NCBI GenBank assembly: GCA_036381235.1
Contig: DASVDE010000027.1
Location: 1 to 64,000, forward strand
DNA from: DASVDE01 sp036381235
GTDB taxonomy: Bacteria; Actinomycetota; Thermoleophilia; Solirubrobacterales; 70-9
Length of the DNA stretch: 64,000 nt
Reading direction: 5' to 3'
Below are positions 24,385-32,756 of this stretch, piece after piece. Made by a program: the position numbers and the translations under genes. Position 1 is the stretch's first letter. Every line of letters begins with the position of its first letter. Below the pieces are notes generated by a model. That model searched no databases, was not told the origin of the DNA, and saw nothing but the letters and a program-made list of their open reading frames with translations.

Positions 24385-26081
24385 CAGCTCACCGTTTTCG
24401 GCGCCTCGACCATGTCGCGGGCAGCCTGACCGGGCGGGATCATCGGGTAGCAGTTCTCCTCCTGGGCTACCCGCACATCGAGTAGCACAGGACCATCGGC
24501 CTCCAGGGCCTTGACCATCGCCCCTTCGAGCTCGTCGGCGCTCTCGCAGCGCATCCCGGTGGCGCCAAATGCCTCGGCCAGCTTCACCCAATCGGGGCTG
24601 TCACCCATCTCGACCGAGCTGTAACGGCGGTCCCAGAACAGCTCCTGCCACTGGCGGACCATTCCCATGTAGCCGTTGTTCATCAGGAAGATCTTGACCG
24701 GGATGTCCTCGGCGACACAGGTCGCGAGCTCCTGGCAGTTCATGATCAGGCTGCCGTCGCCGGCCAGGCAGACGACATCCTCGTCGGGACAGGCCACCTT
24801 GGCGCCAACCGCCGCCGGAAGGCCGAACCCCATCGTCCCGAGGCCCCCGGAGTTGATCCAGCGGCGGGGTTTGTCGAAGCCGTAGTACTGGGCCGCCCAC
24901 ATCTGATGCTGGCCGACGTCGGAGGTGACGATCGCGTCGCCCTTGGTCGCCCGGAACATCGCCTCGATCATGAACTGCGGCTTGATCTCGCCGTCCTTGC
25001 CCGGCTCGTAGCGGAGGGGGTGCTCCTCCTGCCAGGCGTGGAGCTGCTTCCACCAGGCATCGAGGCGGGAGGGATCGGTCTGCAGCGCGCGGTACTCGCG
25101 GCTCAGCTCCGGCAGCACCAGCTTCGCGTCGCCGACGATCGGGATGTGGGCGCCGACGTTCTTGGAGATCTCGGCCGGGTCGATGTCGATGTGGATGACT
25201 TTCGCGTTCGGCGCGAACTCCGTGAGTTTGCCGGTGATCCGGTCATCGAAGCGGGCGCCGATGGCGACGATCAGGTCGGCGTTGTCCATCGCCCAGTTGG
25301 CGGTGACCGTGCCGTGCATGCCGAGCATTCCGATCCACTGCTCGCTGGAGGCCGGGAAGGCGCCCAGTCCCATCAGCGTCGAGGTGACCGGGAAGCGGTC
25401 GGCGCCGGCAAGCTCGCGCAACTCCTCGGAGGCGTTGGCGTTGATCACGCCGCCGCCCGTGTAGAAGATCGGGCGCTTGGCGCCGGCCAGCGCCTTGGCG
25501 GCGATCCTCACCTGTTTGACGTTTCCGCCCGCGGACGGTTTGTATCCCGGCAGCTCGACCGGCTCGGTGCGCGGCGCATAGTCGATCTCGGCTCGCGAGA
25601 GGTCCTGCGGGATGTCCAGCAAAACCGGGCCGGGGCGGCCGGTCGAGGCGACGTGAAAGGCCTCGTGCACGTACTCGGGGATCTGGCGCGGGTCGGTGAC
25701 CTGAAAGGAGTGCTTGACGAAGGGCAGCGTCGCGCCGAGGATGTCGGCCTCCTGAAAGCCGTCGGTGCCGATCAGCTCGGTGCGCACCTGGCCGGTGACG
25801 AAGATGGTCGGAACCGAGTCCATCATCGCGTCGGCGATCGCGGTGACCAGGTTGGTCGCACCGGGCCCGGAGGTGGCGAAGGCGACGCCCACTTTCCCCG
25901 AGGCCTTCGCGTAACCCTCGGCCGCATGGCCCCCACCCTGCTCATGGCGCACCTGGATGTGGTGGAAGCCGGCGTCGACGAGCGCGTCGTAGGTCGGCAG
26001 GTTGGCCCCGCCGGGGATGCCGAAGATGTGCTCGACACCCTCGGCCTTGAGGCTTTCCATCAACGCGTCGGCAGCTCGCAT
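24384..26081 (-). CDS. ilvB: acetolactate synthase catalytic subunit
   Basis: ThDP/FAD enzyme making acetolactate (for valine and leucine) or acetohydroxybutyrate (for isoleucine). The 565-aa protein has FGIPGGANLPTYDAL, the ThDP-activating glutamate in HIQVRHEQGGGHAAEGYA, FAD-binding central domain, and GDGSLIMNCQELATC with NNGYMGMVRQWQELFW for the metal-diphosphate site. ATG 26081 is preceded by an in-frame GTG at 26084. A 22-codon upstream frame ends TGATG at the ilvB start but lacks a run of Val, Leu or Ile codons, so I do not call it an attenuator. Confidence 0.95.
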   Translation of the reverse strand: MRAADALMESLKAEGVEHIFGIPGGANLPTYDALVDAGFHHIQVRHEQGGGHAAEGYAKASGKVGVAFATSGPGATNLVTAIADAMMDSVPTIFVTGQVRTELIGTDGFQEADILGATLPFVKHSFQVTDPRQIPEYVHEAFHVASTGRPGPVLLDIPQDLSRAEIDYAPRTEPVELPGYKPSAGGNVKQVRIAAKALAGAKRPIFYTGGGVINANASEELRELAGADRFPVTSTLMGLGAFPASSEQWIGMLGMHGTVTANWAMDNADLIVAIGARFDDRITGKLTEFAPNAKVIHIDIDPAEISKNVGAHIPIVGDAKLVLPELSREYRALQTDPSRLDAWWKQLHAWQEEHPLRYEPGKDGEIKPQFMIEAMFRATKGDAIVTSDVGQHQMWAAQYYGFDKPRRWINSGGLGTMGFGLPAAVGAKVACPDEDVVCLAGDGSLIMNCQELATCVAEDIPVKIFLMNNGYMGMVRQWQELFWDRRYSSVEMGDSPDWVKLAEAFGATGMRCESADELEGAMVKALEADGPVLLDVRVAQEENCYPMIPPGQAARDMVEAPKTVS

Positions 26082-26175
26082 CACAAGTCCTCGCGCTCCG
26101 CTCGCGGCGCGAAGAACCAGATATGCACGCTTGCTCGCTCCGCACTCATAAGGGACGGCGATGGTACCAGCGGGC

Positions 26176-27351
26176 CTATGCCTGGCCAGCAGGGGATTTC
26201 GCCGGGTTCCAGCGAGTGCGAGGATCGATCGAGTCGGCGATCACGTGTTCCTTGTGGCGCTCGATCGCGTGGAGCATCGACTCGACCAGCTCCTCGCCGA
26301 GCAGGGTCGGCTTCAGCCCGAGGTCGAGCAGCTTCGTGTGGGCGGCGTTGTAGTAGTGCTCTTCGAGCTCCACCCGCGGGTTGTCGACGTGCTGGACCTC
26401 GACCGCGTAGCCGAGGTGCTCGCCGGCGTGCTTGACCAGCGCCGCCAGCTCACTGACCGAGAACTGCTCGGTGAACTGGTTGAAGACGCGGAACTCACCG
26501 CGCTCGGCGGGGTTCTCAACGGCCAGCTCGACGCAGTTGAGCGTGTCGCGGATGTTGAGGAAGCCACGGGTCTGCCCGCCCTTGCCGTAGACGGTGAGCG
26601 GGTGGCCGATCACAGCCTGCACGCAGAAGCGGTTGAGCACCGTGCCGAAGATCTCGTCGTAGTCGAAGCGCGTGATCAGCCGCTCGTCGTGCGCCGCCTC
26701 CTCGGTCTCGATCCCGTAGACGACGCCCTGGTTCAGGTCGGTGGCGCGCAGGCCCCAGATCCGACAGGCGAAGTGGACGTTGGTCGAGTCGTGGACCTTG
26801 GAGCAGTGATAGAGCGAGCCGGGCAGCTTCGGGAAGGGCAGCGTGTCCTTGCGCCCCTTGTGCTCGATCTCGATGTAGCCCTCTTCGATGTCGATGTTGG
26901 GAGTGCCGTACTCCCCCATCGTCCCCAGCTTGACCAGGTGGCAGTCGGGGACGTGGTCGCGCAGGCTGAAGAGCAGGTTGAGCGTGCCGATCACGTTCGT
27001 GTGCTGAGTCTCGACGGCGCGCTGGCGCGACATCATCGAGTAGGGCGCGGAGGGCTGCTCGCCGTAGTGGATGACCGCCTCCGGCTTGGTCTCGGCGACG
27101 ACCTCGTCGAGGAAGTCGCCGTCCTCGACGGCGCCGACGTAACTGCGGATCTGCTCGCCGGAGACCTCGCGCCAAGCGTCGATGCGCTCGTCGAGGTCGC
27201 GGATCGGGGTCAGCGAGGCGGTGCCGTGCTCGCTGTGCCAGCGACGGCGGGAGAAGTTGTCGACGACCGCCACCTCGTGACCGCGGGCCGAGAACCTCAT
27301 CGCGGTCGGCCAGCCCAGGTAGCCGTCGCCCCCGAGAATGAGGACGCGCAT
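26176..27351 (-). CDS. sqdB: UDP-sulfoquinovose synthase-like NAD-dependent epimerase
   Basis: Extended short-chain dehydrogenase of 391 aa with strong, co-linear resemblance to SQD1/SqdB, which adds sulfite to a UDP-glucose derivative to give UDP-sulfoquinovose, the head group donor of sulfolipid. Visible signatures are GGDGYLGWPTA (N-terminal NAD), HFGEQ-like HYGEQPSAPYSMM, LGTMGEYGTPNIDIEEG, the YHCSK catalytic pair with VHDS, ATDLNQGVVYG, NRFCVQAVIGHPLTVYG and a FNQFTEQFSVSELA stretch. No sulfolipid transferase (SqdX) is recognisable nearby; the divergent genes encode GT-C glycosyltransferases. The final acceptor is unknown. Confidence 0.88.
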   Translation of the reverse strand: MRVLILGGDGYLGWPTAMRFSARGHEVAVVDNFSRRRWHSEHGTASLTPIRDLDERIDAWREVSGEQIRSYVGAVEDGDFLDEVVAETKPEAVIHYGEQPSAPYSMMSRQRAVETQHTNVIGTLNLLFSLRDHVPDCHLVKLGTMGEYGTPNIDIEEGYIEIEHKGRKDTLPFPKLPGSLYHCSKVHDSTNVHFACRIWGLRATDLNQGVVYGIETEEAAHDERLITRFDYDEIFGTVLNRFCVQAVIGHPLTVYGKGGQTRGFLNIRDTLNCVELAVENPAERGEFRVFNQFTEQFSVSELAALVKHAGEHLGYAVEVQHVDNPRVELEEHYYNAAHTKLLDLGLKPTLLGEELVESMLHAIERHKEHVIADSIDPRTRWNPAKSPAGQA

Positions 27352-27396
27352 AGGTCGCGGCAGGGTACCGAACCGGGGCGACATAGCATCCGCTCG

Positions 27397-28809
27397 ATGG
27401 GAGCGCTGGCGGCACGAAACGGGGGGGTGATGAGCCTCGCCGCGCTGGCGGCGATCCTGGTCGTGGGACTCGGCTTGCGGCTCGACTTCGCCTGGGAGGG
27501 TCGCTCACCGGTATACGACGCCGCCGCCTACGGCGAGATCGCCCGCAACCTCGACGCGGGAGACGGCTTCACGCTGGGCAAGGGCGCCACCCAGCCGGCA
27601 AGCAACTACTCCCCCGGCCTCCCGCTTTTCGTCGCCGGCCTCTACAAGCTCAGCGGCGGCGAGCACGAGCGCTTCGCCCGGGTCGTCCTGGCGCTGATCG
27701 GAACCCTCTCGGTGCTCTTCTCCTACCTGATCGCGCGCCGCCTTTCGGGTCCCTTTGCGGGGTTGGTGGGAGCGGGCGCGGTGGCTATCTACCCGGCCCT
27801 CTTGGAGTACCAGGGCATGTTGATGGGCGAGCCGCTTGCGGCGACGCTGCTCTCGGGGGCGATTCTCTCGATTCTCTGGGCAGCCTCAGGGGAGGGGAGC
27901 CACCCGCGCGCCAGATGGCTGGTCCCCGGCTTGCTGCTCGGAGCCCTGGCGCTGACCCGTCCGGAATACCTCGGGGTCGCGCTGCTGGCGGCCATCGTCG
28001 TGCTCATCCGCGACCGGACCGCCTGGCGCGCCGGCGCCCTCGATGCGGCGATCCTGCTTGCCGGAGTCGTCCTCGCGGTCGCGCCATGGACGATTCGCAA
28101 TGCGGTCGCCCTCGACCGGTTCGTGCCAATTTCGACCGGAGGCGGGCAGGTGCTGTTCGCCGGCACCTACCTGCCCTCAGATGGCGACCCGGAGCGCGTG
28201 GGCGCAGAAGTCGTCGCTCGCCACCCCGATCTCTTCGGCCCTCAGGCAGTCGACCGACTGCGGCTCGAGCAGATCCTCGCCCGGCTCGCCGCGCAGCGCC
28301 ATCCGGACCTGCTCAGCGACGAAGCCCTCGGCAAGATGGGGCGTGAGCAGCTCTGGGACGACGTCTCCGAGCAGCCGCTGGAGTACGCGGGGTTCGTCGC
28401 GACCAAGGTCGGGCGAATCTGGCTCCACGGCCCCCGAGACGTGATGCGCAAGCCGGGCTGGGAGGTCTTCCACTGGGCGCTGATCGCTCTCGGCCTCCTC
28501 GGCCTGGCCGTGCTTACAACCGGGTGTAACGCGTTCTACACCTATAAAACCGGGTGTAACCCGTTCTACACCTATAAGAAGGACAACGCGTTACACCCGG
28601 CTTGGGAGGCCCTGCTCCTCGCCGCTGTCTTCGTCTCGATCACCGCGATCAGCGCCCTGCTCGTCGCCTCCCCCCGGCGCGTGCTGGTGATGATCCCCCT
28701 GGTCGCCGCCCTGGCCGGAATCGGGATCTCTTGGCTTCGCTCCCAGTATTTTCCCCAGCGGAGTGTGGGAAATGCTGGGAACGGCGCGGATAGCCTGGCC
28801 GAATCATGA
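27397..28809 (+). CDS. GT-C membrane glycosyltransferase (ArnT/PMT-like, GT39-type)
   Basis: A 470-aa polytopic protein with about ten membrane spans. The first outer loop has the acidic catalytic-type stretch YDAAAYGEIARNLDAGDGF typical of enzymes that use polyprenyl-phosphate sugars to modify lipids or proteins outside the membrane. A soluble loop (about 265-340) and a further membrane block follow. Residues 375-394 are two copies of a 10-residue unit (TGCNAFYTYK, TGCNPFYTYK) encoded by an inserted palindromic DNA repeat (28519-28600); its paralogue downstream lacks this. An open frame reaching back to 26161 is shadow. ATGA overlap with the next gene. Confidence 0.82.
   Translation: MGALAARNGGVMSLAALAAILVVGLGLRLDFAWEGRSPVYDAAAYGEIARNLDAGDGFTLGKGATQPASNYSPGLPLFVAGLYKLSGGEHERFARVVLALIGTLSVLFSYLIARRLSGPFAGLVGAGAVAIYPALLEYQGMLMGEPLAATLLSGAILSILWAASGEGSHPRARWLVPGLLLGALALTRPEYLGVALLAAIVVLIRDRTAWRAGALDAAILLAGVVLAVAPWTIRNAVALDRFVPISTGGGQVLFAGTYLPSDGDPERVGAEVVARHPDLFGPQAVDRLRLEQILARLAAQRHPDLLSDEALGKMGREQLWDDVSEQPLEYAGFVATKVGRIWLHGPRDVMRKPGWEVFHWALIALGLLGLAVLTTGCNAFYTYKTGCNPFYTYKKDNALHPAWEALLLAAVFVSITAISALLVASPRRVLVMIPLVAALAGIGISWLRSQYFPQRSVGNAGNGADSLAES
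28519..28600 (+). repeat. in-frame tandem plus inverted palindromic repeat inside a glycosyltransferase gene
   Basis: Two adjacent 30-bp units (28519-28548 and 28549-28578) agree at 28 of 30 positions. Each starts ACCGGGTGTAAC. AACGCGTTACACCCGG at 28585-28600 is the exact reverse complement of 28520-28535, so the block folds into a hairpin with a 16-bp perfect stem. The length keeps the reading frame open and adds Cys/Tyr-rich residues beside a membrane span. The same 16-mer recurs at 57113-57128. Confidence 0.85.
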
Positions 28810-30158
28810 CTGCTGCGGTGAGTTGGATCCGATCGCTGCCCGAGCGCCACGGGAAGACCACCCTGATCCTCCTTGCCGCGATCCTGGTCGTCGGCTTAGC
28901 CCTGCGCGCCTACCGGGTGGTCGAACCGCTGGCCACGCCGGGTGACGATGCCCATGCCTACTACGCGCTGTCGAAGTCGCTCTATGAGGAAGGGAGCTAC
29001 GGAGGCTCGGGCTTTCACGACCCCAGCGACTGGTCCCCCGGGGCGCCGCTGCTCTACGCCGCCTCCTTCTACGCCACCGGGGGCGCCCGCGAAGGGACCG
29101 GGCGAATCGTCGAGCTGCTGCTCGGCCTGGCGGCGATCGTCGTCGTATACCTGCTCGGCTGTCGCCTCAACTGCCGCCCGGCGGGATTGATCGCCGCCCT
29201 CGGGGTAGCTGTCTACCCACCGTTCATCCACTCGACGGGAGCCCTCTTCAGCGAGCCGCCGGCGATCTTCACCCTGCCCGCGGCGGTGCTCGCGTTCCTC
29301 TGGGCAGGGGAACAGGAGCGACTTAGGGCCTGGCTGCTCCCCGGCTTCCTCTTCGGGCTGACGGCGCTGATCCGCCCCGAGTATCTGCTGGTCGGGATCG
29401 CCTTCGCCCTGCTCGCGGCGATCCGCGTCGGCAGGTCACGTGGGTGGCAGCCGGGCATCGCGGGGGCCGCCCTGCTTGGCGCGGCGCTGCTCGTGCCGAT
29501 AGTTCCCTGGACGATCCACAATCGAGTCGTCCTCGACCGCACGGTGCCGATCTCCACCGGAGGGGGTAAGGCTCTCTACGTCGGCACCTACCTGCCCGGC
29601 GACGGCGAGTACCAGCGCGTGAAGGCGCTGCTGGTGGAGCGCTACCGGCATAGAGAGCTCGAGCCCGGCTCCGAAGCGCTGGATCGCGTCAACCCCACCC
29701 CGCTCTTCGACCGGGTCGCCGCCCGCTATCCCGACCTGCCTCGGGACTCGGCGCTGGGCAAGATCGGCAAGCAGAACTTCTCCAAGTTCTTCGGCGAAGA
29801 CCCGGCCGGCTACCTGGCGATGACCGGGCGCAAGGTGTGGCGGATGTGGAGCGGCGGGGTCGGCGAGGCGATGAGCGCCACCGTCGGCCGAACGATCCAG
29901 GTGCTGATCGTCCTGCTCGGGCTGGCCGGCCTCAGCGTGCTGGCCGTGCGTCGTCGCTGGTGGGAAGCCCTCGCGATGGCGACTCCGATTGCCCTGGTGA
30001 CCGCGGTCGGCGCCGTCTCACTGGCGGCGCCACGGCGCAACGAGATCCTGATGACGCTGATCTTTCCGCTTGCCGGCGTAGCGTTGGCACGGGCGGGTGG
30101 GGCCCTATCCTCCCGGCGTCCATGGTTCTCGAGGCAGGCATCTTCCCCTCCGAGCTGA
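28806..30158 (+). CDS. GT-C membrane glycosyltransferase, paralogue of the preceding gene
   Basis: A 450-aa polytopic protein paralogous to its upstream neighbour: the same LLAAILVVGLALRAYR start, an acidic first loop (GDDAHAYYALSKSLYEEGSY), a WSPGAPLLYAA segment, RPEYLLVG, PWTIHNRVVLDRTVPISTGGGKALYVGTYLPGDGE (read in parts) and a C-terminal membrane block. The shared STGGG-GTYLP segment points to common substrate handling, probably lipid-linked sugars. The tail after residue 430 is short and polar. It starts 4 bp inside the previous gene and its end overlaps the GT2 gene by 37 bp, so the three form one operon. Confidence 0.82.
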   Translation: MTAAVSWIRSLPERHGKTTLILLAAILVVGLALRAYRVVEPLATPGDDAHAYYALSKSLYEEGSYGGSGFHDPSDWSPGAPLLYAASFYATGGAREGTGRIVELLLGLAAIVVVYLLGCRLNCRPAGLIAALGVAVYPPFIHSTGALFSEPPAIFTLPAAVLAFLWAGEQERLRAWLLPGFLFGLTALIRPEYLLVGIAFALLAAIRVGRSRGWQPGIAGAALLGAALLVPIVPWTIHNRVVLDRTVPISTGGGKALYVGTYLPGDGEYQRVKALLVERYRHRELEPGSEALDRVNPTPLFDRVAARYPDLPRDSALGKIGKQNFSKFFGEDPAGYLAMTGRKVWRMWSGGVGEAMSATVGRTIQVLIVLLGLAGLSVLAVRRRWWEALAMATPIALVTAVGAVSLAAPRRNEILMTLIFPLAGVALARAGGALSSRRPWFSRQASSPPS

Positions 30159-31189
30159 CCGCTCTGCGTACCGCCGGCCTGATGGTCGCTGTGGCGATCG
30201 TCGCCTACGCGATCCTGCGTCGCCGCACCCTGCGGAACGTCGACGTACTGATCCTGCTCGGCGCCGGCCTCGGCCTGGCGATCGTCTCCGGGACGGAGCT
30301 GACCGACAAGCTGCTCTCCGCCTTCTCCTTCGAGAAGGGCAACGGGGGCCGAATCCTCGGCCTCGCCGTCTTCGCGATCTTCATCCTCTTCGGGCTCATC
30401 CTGCGAGCGCTCTCGCAGGCGGCCCGCAACGCGCGCCAGCTATCAGCCGTCCTCGAGGGGCTCGCCTGGGAGGAGTTCCGCCAGGCGAAGCTGCCGGAGC
30501 GCTTCCGCGACAAGGTCGCGATCCTGATCCCGGCCTACAACGAGGCCGAGAACGTGGGCCACGTGCTCGACCTGATGCCGGATGAGGTCTGCGGCGTCGA
30601 GACCGAGGTGCTGGTCGTCGACGACGGCTCTCGCGATGGAACCGGCGACGTTGCCGCCGAGCACGGGGCGATCGTCGCTCGCCATATCGTCAACCGCGGC
30701 GGCGGTGCGGCGCTTCGCACCGGCTACCGGCTGATGGTCGAGTCCGGCGCCGAGGTCGTCGTCACCCTGGACGCCGACGGTCAGCACCTGCCCTCCGAGA
30801 TGGAACGACTGGTGAAGCCCGTCCTGGAACGCGAGGTCGACGTAACCCACGGTTCCCGAGTCCTCGGCCACGCCGACAGCAACCACTTTGCCCGCGAGCT
30901 GGGCATCGTCTTCTTCAACCGGCTTGTCTCCTTCATAACCAGGACCAAGGTCAGCGACTGCTCCAACGGCTATCGGGCTGTCCGCACCACCGTCCTGCCA
31001 CAGCTGGTGCTGCGCCAGGAGCAGTTCCACACCTCCGAGTTCATGATCGAGGCGATCAAGCGGGGGGTTCCCGCGAAGGAGGTCCCTGTCACCGTCGCCA
31101 AACGCCTCCACGGCCACTCGAAGAAGCCCGCCGTCGCCCGCTACGGCCTTGGCTTCGCCAACGCGATCGTCAGAACCTGGCTTCGTTAG
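30122..31189 (+). CDS. GT2 glycosyltransferase fused to an N-terminal DUF2304-like membrane segment
   Basis: Residues about 15-100 have three predicted membrane helices with intervening RRRTLRNVDVLILLG and GRILGLAVFAIFILFGLILRAL sequences, like stand-alone DUF2304 proteins. A dolichol-phosphate-mannose-synthase-type GT2 catalytic domain follows (about 128-355): ILIPAYNEAENVG, VVDDGSRDGTGD, TLDADGQHLPSEM (DxD) and the DCSNGYRAVR segment. It probably makes a polyprenyl-phosphate sugar, a suitable donor for the two GT-C enzymes upstream. That supply-and-use pairing is inferred. The start ATG 30122 lies inside the preceding gene. Confidence 0.8.
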   Translation: MVLEAGIFPSELTALRTAGLMVAVAIVAYAILRRRTLRNVDVLILLGAGLGLAIVSGTELTDKLLSAFSFEKGNGGRILGLAVFAIFILFGLILRALSQAARNARQLSAVLEGLAWEEFRQAKLPERFRDKVAILIPAYNEAENVGHVLDLMPDEVCGVETEVLVVDDGSRDGTGDVAAEHGAIVARHIVNRGGGAALRTGYRLMVESGAEVVVTLDADGQHLPSEMERLVKPVLEREVDVTHGSRVLGHADSNHFARELGIVFFNRLVSFITRTKVSDCSNGYRAVRTTVLPQLVLRQEQFHTSEFMIEAIKRGVPAKEVPVTVAKRLHGHSKKPAVARYGLGFANAIVRTWLR

Positions 31190-31467
31190 ACCCCGGGGTG
31201 GCGAACCTCGGCCGGGTCCGGCAGATATAGATCTGTGCCGCAGCGCGGACAGACCTGGACGTAGAGCTTCACCACGTTGTTGCAGTTGGGGCAGCGCCGC
31301 TCGGGCTCTTCCTTCTCGGAGCGATAGAGGACGACCGCGATCAGGCCGAGGATCGGGACCACCGTGCCGATCGCCAGCCAGAGCCAGAAGGAGCTGCCCT
31401 TGCCGCGGCCGATGATGGCGGTCGCTAGGCCGAAGAAGAAGGCGATGATCGGGTACTCGAAGCCCAT
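31186..31467 (-). CDS. small membrane protein with zinc ribbon
   Basis: A 93-aa protein. Two hydrophobic helices (about 4-20 and 27-47) are followed by a four-cysteine zinc ribbon, RRCPNCNNVVKLYVQVCPRCGTDLY (about 59-83). The membrane-anchored ribbon form is common but without assigned function. The gene overlaps the end of ndh by 43 bp in another frame and meets the GT2 gene tail to tail. ATG 31467 was chosen because the frame further upstream has no hydrophobic or conserved pattern. Confidence 0.7.
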   Translation of the reverse strand: MGFEYPIIAFFFGLATAIIGRGKGSSFWLWLAIGTVVPILGLIAVVLYRSEKEEPERRCPNCNNVVKLYVQVCPRCGTDLYLPDPAEVRHPGV

Positions 31468-32750
31468 GGCTCCATTGTCGCGTCCAGCCGCTTCGGGTGT
31501 CCGATCGAGCCGACCTCGGAGAGGTCTCGTCGAAACGGCAGGCTGGCGGTCCAGTCGATCACCGCGCGAACCTTGCGGGCCGCGCCCGGGATCTGGCTCA
31601 TGTGGTAGGTCCGCGCCATCCACCAAGCGGGGAAGCCGCGGAAGGTGCGGCTGCCGATCCGCCCGACGGCCTTGTAGCGGCCGAGGTTGACGAAGGCGGC
31701 GCTGCCGCGGTACTCGAAGCGCTGGGGTGAGCCGATTCCCAGCTCGGCGGCGATGTTGCGCGCCGCGACGGGGCCCTGGCGCACCGCGTGCTGGGCGGTC
31801 GGCGGAGAGGTCCCGCCGAGCGAGTCGGGGACGGCGGCGCAATCGCCGACAGCCCAGACCGAGTCCATCCCCTGCACCCGCAGGTGCTCGTCGACCGGCA
31901 CGCGGCCGCGCTCGTCGAGCGGCACCGAGAGTCGCCGCAGGCTCGGGTGCGGCGCGACACCGGCGGTCCAGACGACGGTGCGGGTCCGCAGCGTCTCCCC
32001 GGTCGAGATGCGGGCGCTGTGCGGGCCCACCTCCTCCAGGGTCGTGCCGAGGCGAATGTCGATGCCGCGTCCGCGCAGCTCGTGCAGGGCGTAGTCGGCA
32101 AGTTGGGCATCGATTTCAGGCAGCACTCGGTCCGTCGCCTCGACCAGCACCCAGCGCATGCCGTGCAGGCGAGCGCGCGGGTAGCTCTCCATCGCATCGG
32201 CGGCGAAGTCCTGCAGCTCCGCCAGGGCTTCCAGCCCGGCGTAGCCGCCGCCGACGAAGACATAGGTGAGCAACTCGTTGCGCCGGCCGGGGTCCTCGGT
32301 GGCGTTGGCCGCTTCCAGCGTCTCGATCACGTGGTTGCGCAGCCAGATCGCGTCGGCGAGGGTCTTGAAGCCGACCGCATGCTCGGAGAGGCCGGGAACG
32401 GGCAGCACCCGCGAGACCGAGCCGAGCGCGAGCAGCAGCTGGTCGTAGTGGAGCCGCTCGACCTCGCCGTCGCGGCCGCGCACCTCGACTGTCCGCGCCA
32501 CCGGGTCGTGGGCGTCGACCGTGCCCAGCCGCAGGTAGGTCCGCCTGAGGATCTCCCGCAGCGGCGTGACCACGTGCCGCGGCTCCAGCGTCCCCGCCGC
32601 CGCCTCGGGCAGGAACGGCGTGTAGAGCATGAAGTTGACGTCGTTGATCAGGGTCAGCCGGGCCGACTGGCGCGGCATGATCCGCTCCAGCTCCCGCGCA
32701 GCCATCGCCCCTCCGAAACCTCCACCGACGATGACGACGTTCCAGGCCAT
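31425..32750 (-). CDS. ndh: type II NADH:quinone oxidoreductase
   Basis: Monotopic, non-proton-pumping flavoprotein that passes electrons from NADH to menaquinone. The 441-aa protein has an N-terminal FAD Rossmann motif (VVIVGGGFGGAMAARELE), the NAD-binding VFVGGGYAGLEALAEL, an AVGDCAAVPD FAD motif and the C-terminal TAQHAVRQGPVAARNIAAEL segment typical of NDH-2. The last 16 residues are low-complexity and overlap the zinc-ribbon gene. The promoter sits over a perfect palindrome, and the mRNA would be leaderless. Sulfide:quinone reductase is the closest alternative fold; its conserved cysteines are absent. Confidence 0.88.
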   Translation of the reverse strand: MAWNVVIVGGGFGGAMAARELERIMPRQSARLTLINDVNFMLYTPFLPEAAAGTLEPRHVVTPLREILRRTYLRLGTVDAHDPVARTVEVRGRDGEVERLHYDQLLLALGSVSRVLPVPGLSEHAVGFKTLADAIWLRNHVIETLEAANATEDPGRRNELLTYVFVGGGYAGLEALAELQDFAADAMESYPRARLHGMRWVLVEATDRVLPEIDAQLADYALHELRGRGIDIRLGTTLEEVGPHSARISTGETLRTRTVVWTAGVAPHPSLRRLSVPLDERGRVPVDEHLRVQGMDSVWAVGDCAAVPDSLGGTSPPTAQHAVRQGPVAARNIAAELGIGSPQRFEYRGSAAFVNLGRYKAVGRIGSRTFRGFPAWWMARTYHMSQIPGAARKVRAVIDWTASLPFRRDLSEVGSIGHPKRLDATMEPWASSTRSSPSSSA

Positions 32751-32756
32751 GAGGCC

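Noticed and set aside
26079..26149. Leader peptide attenuator upstream of ilvB
   Set aside because: A 22-codon frame ends at the ilvB start (TGATG), but it has only one Val, one Ile and one Leu codon and no clear competing hairpins.
26161..27396. A 412-codon open extension upstream of the first GT-C gene
   Set aside because: It lies antisense to the clearly conserved UDP-sulfoquinovose synthase and shows only the low-complexity pattern of a shadow frame in GC-rich DNA.
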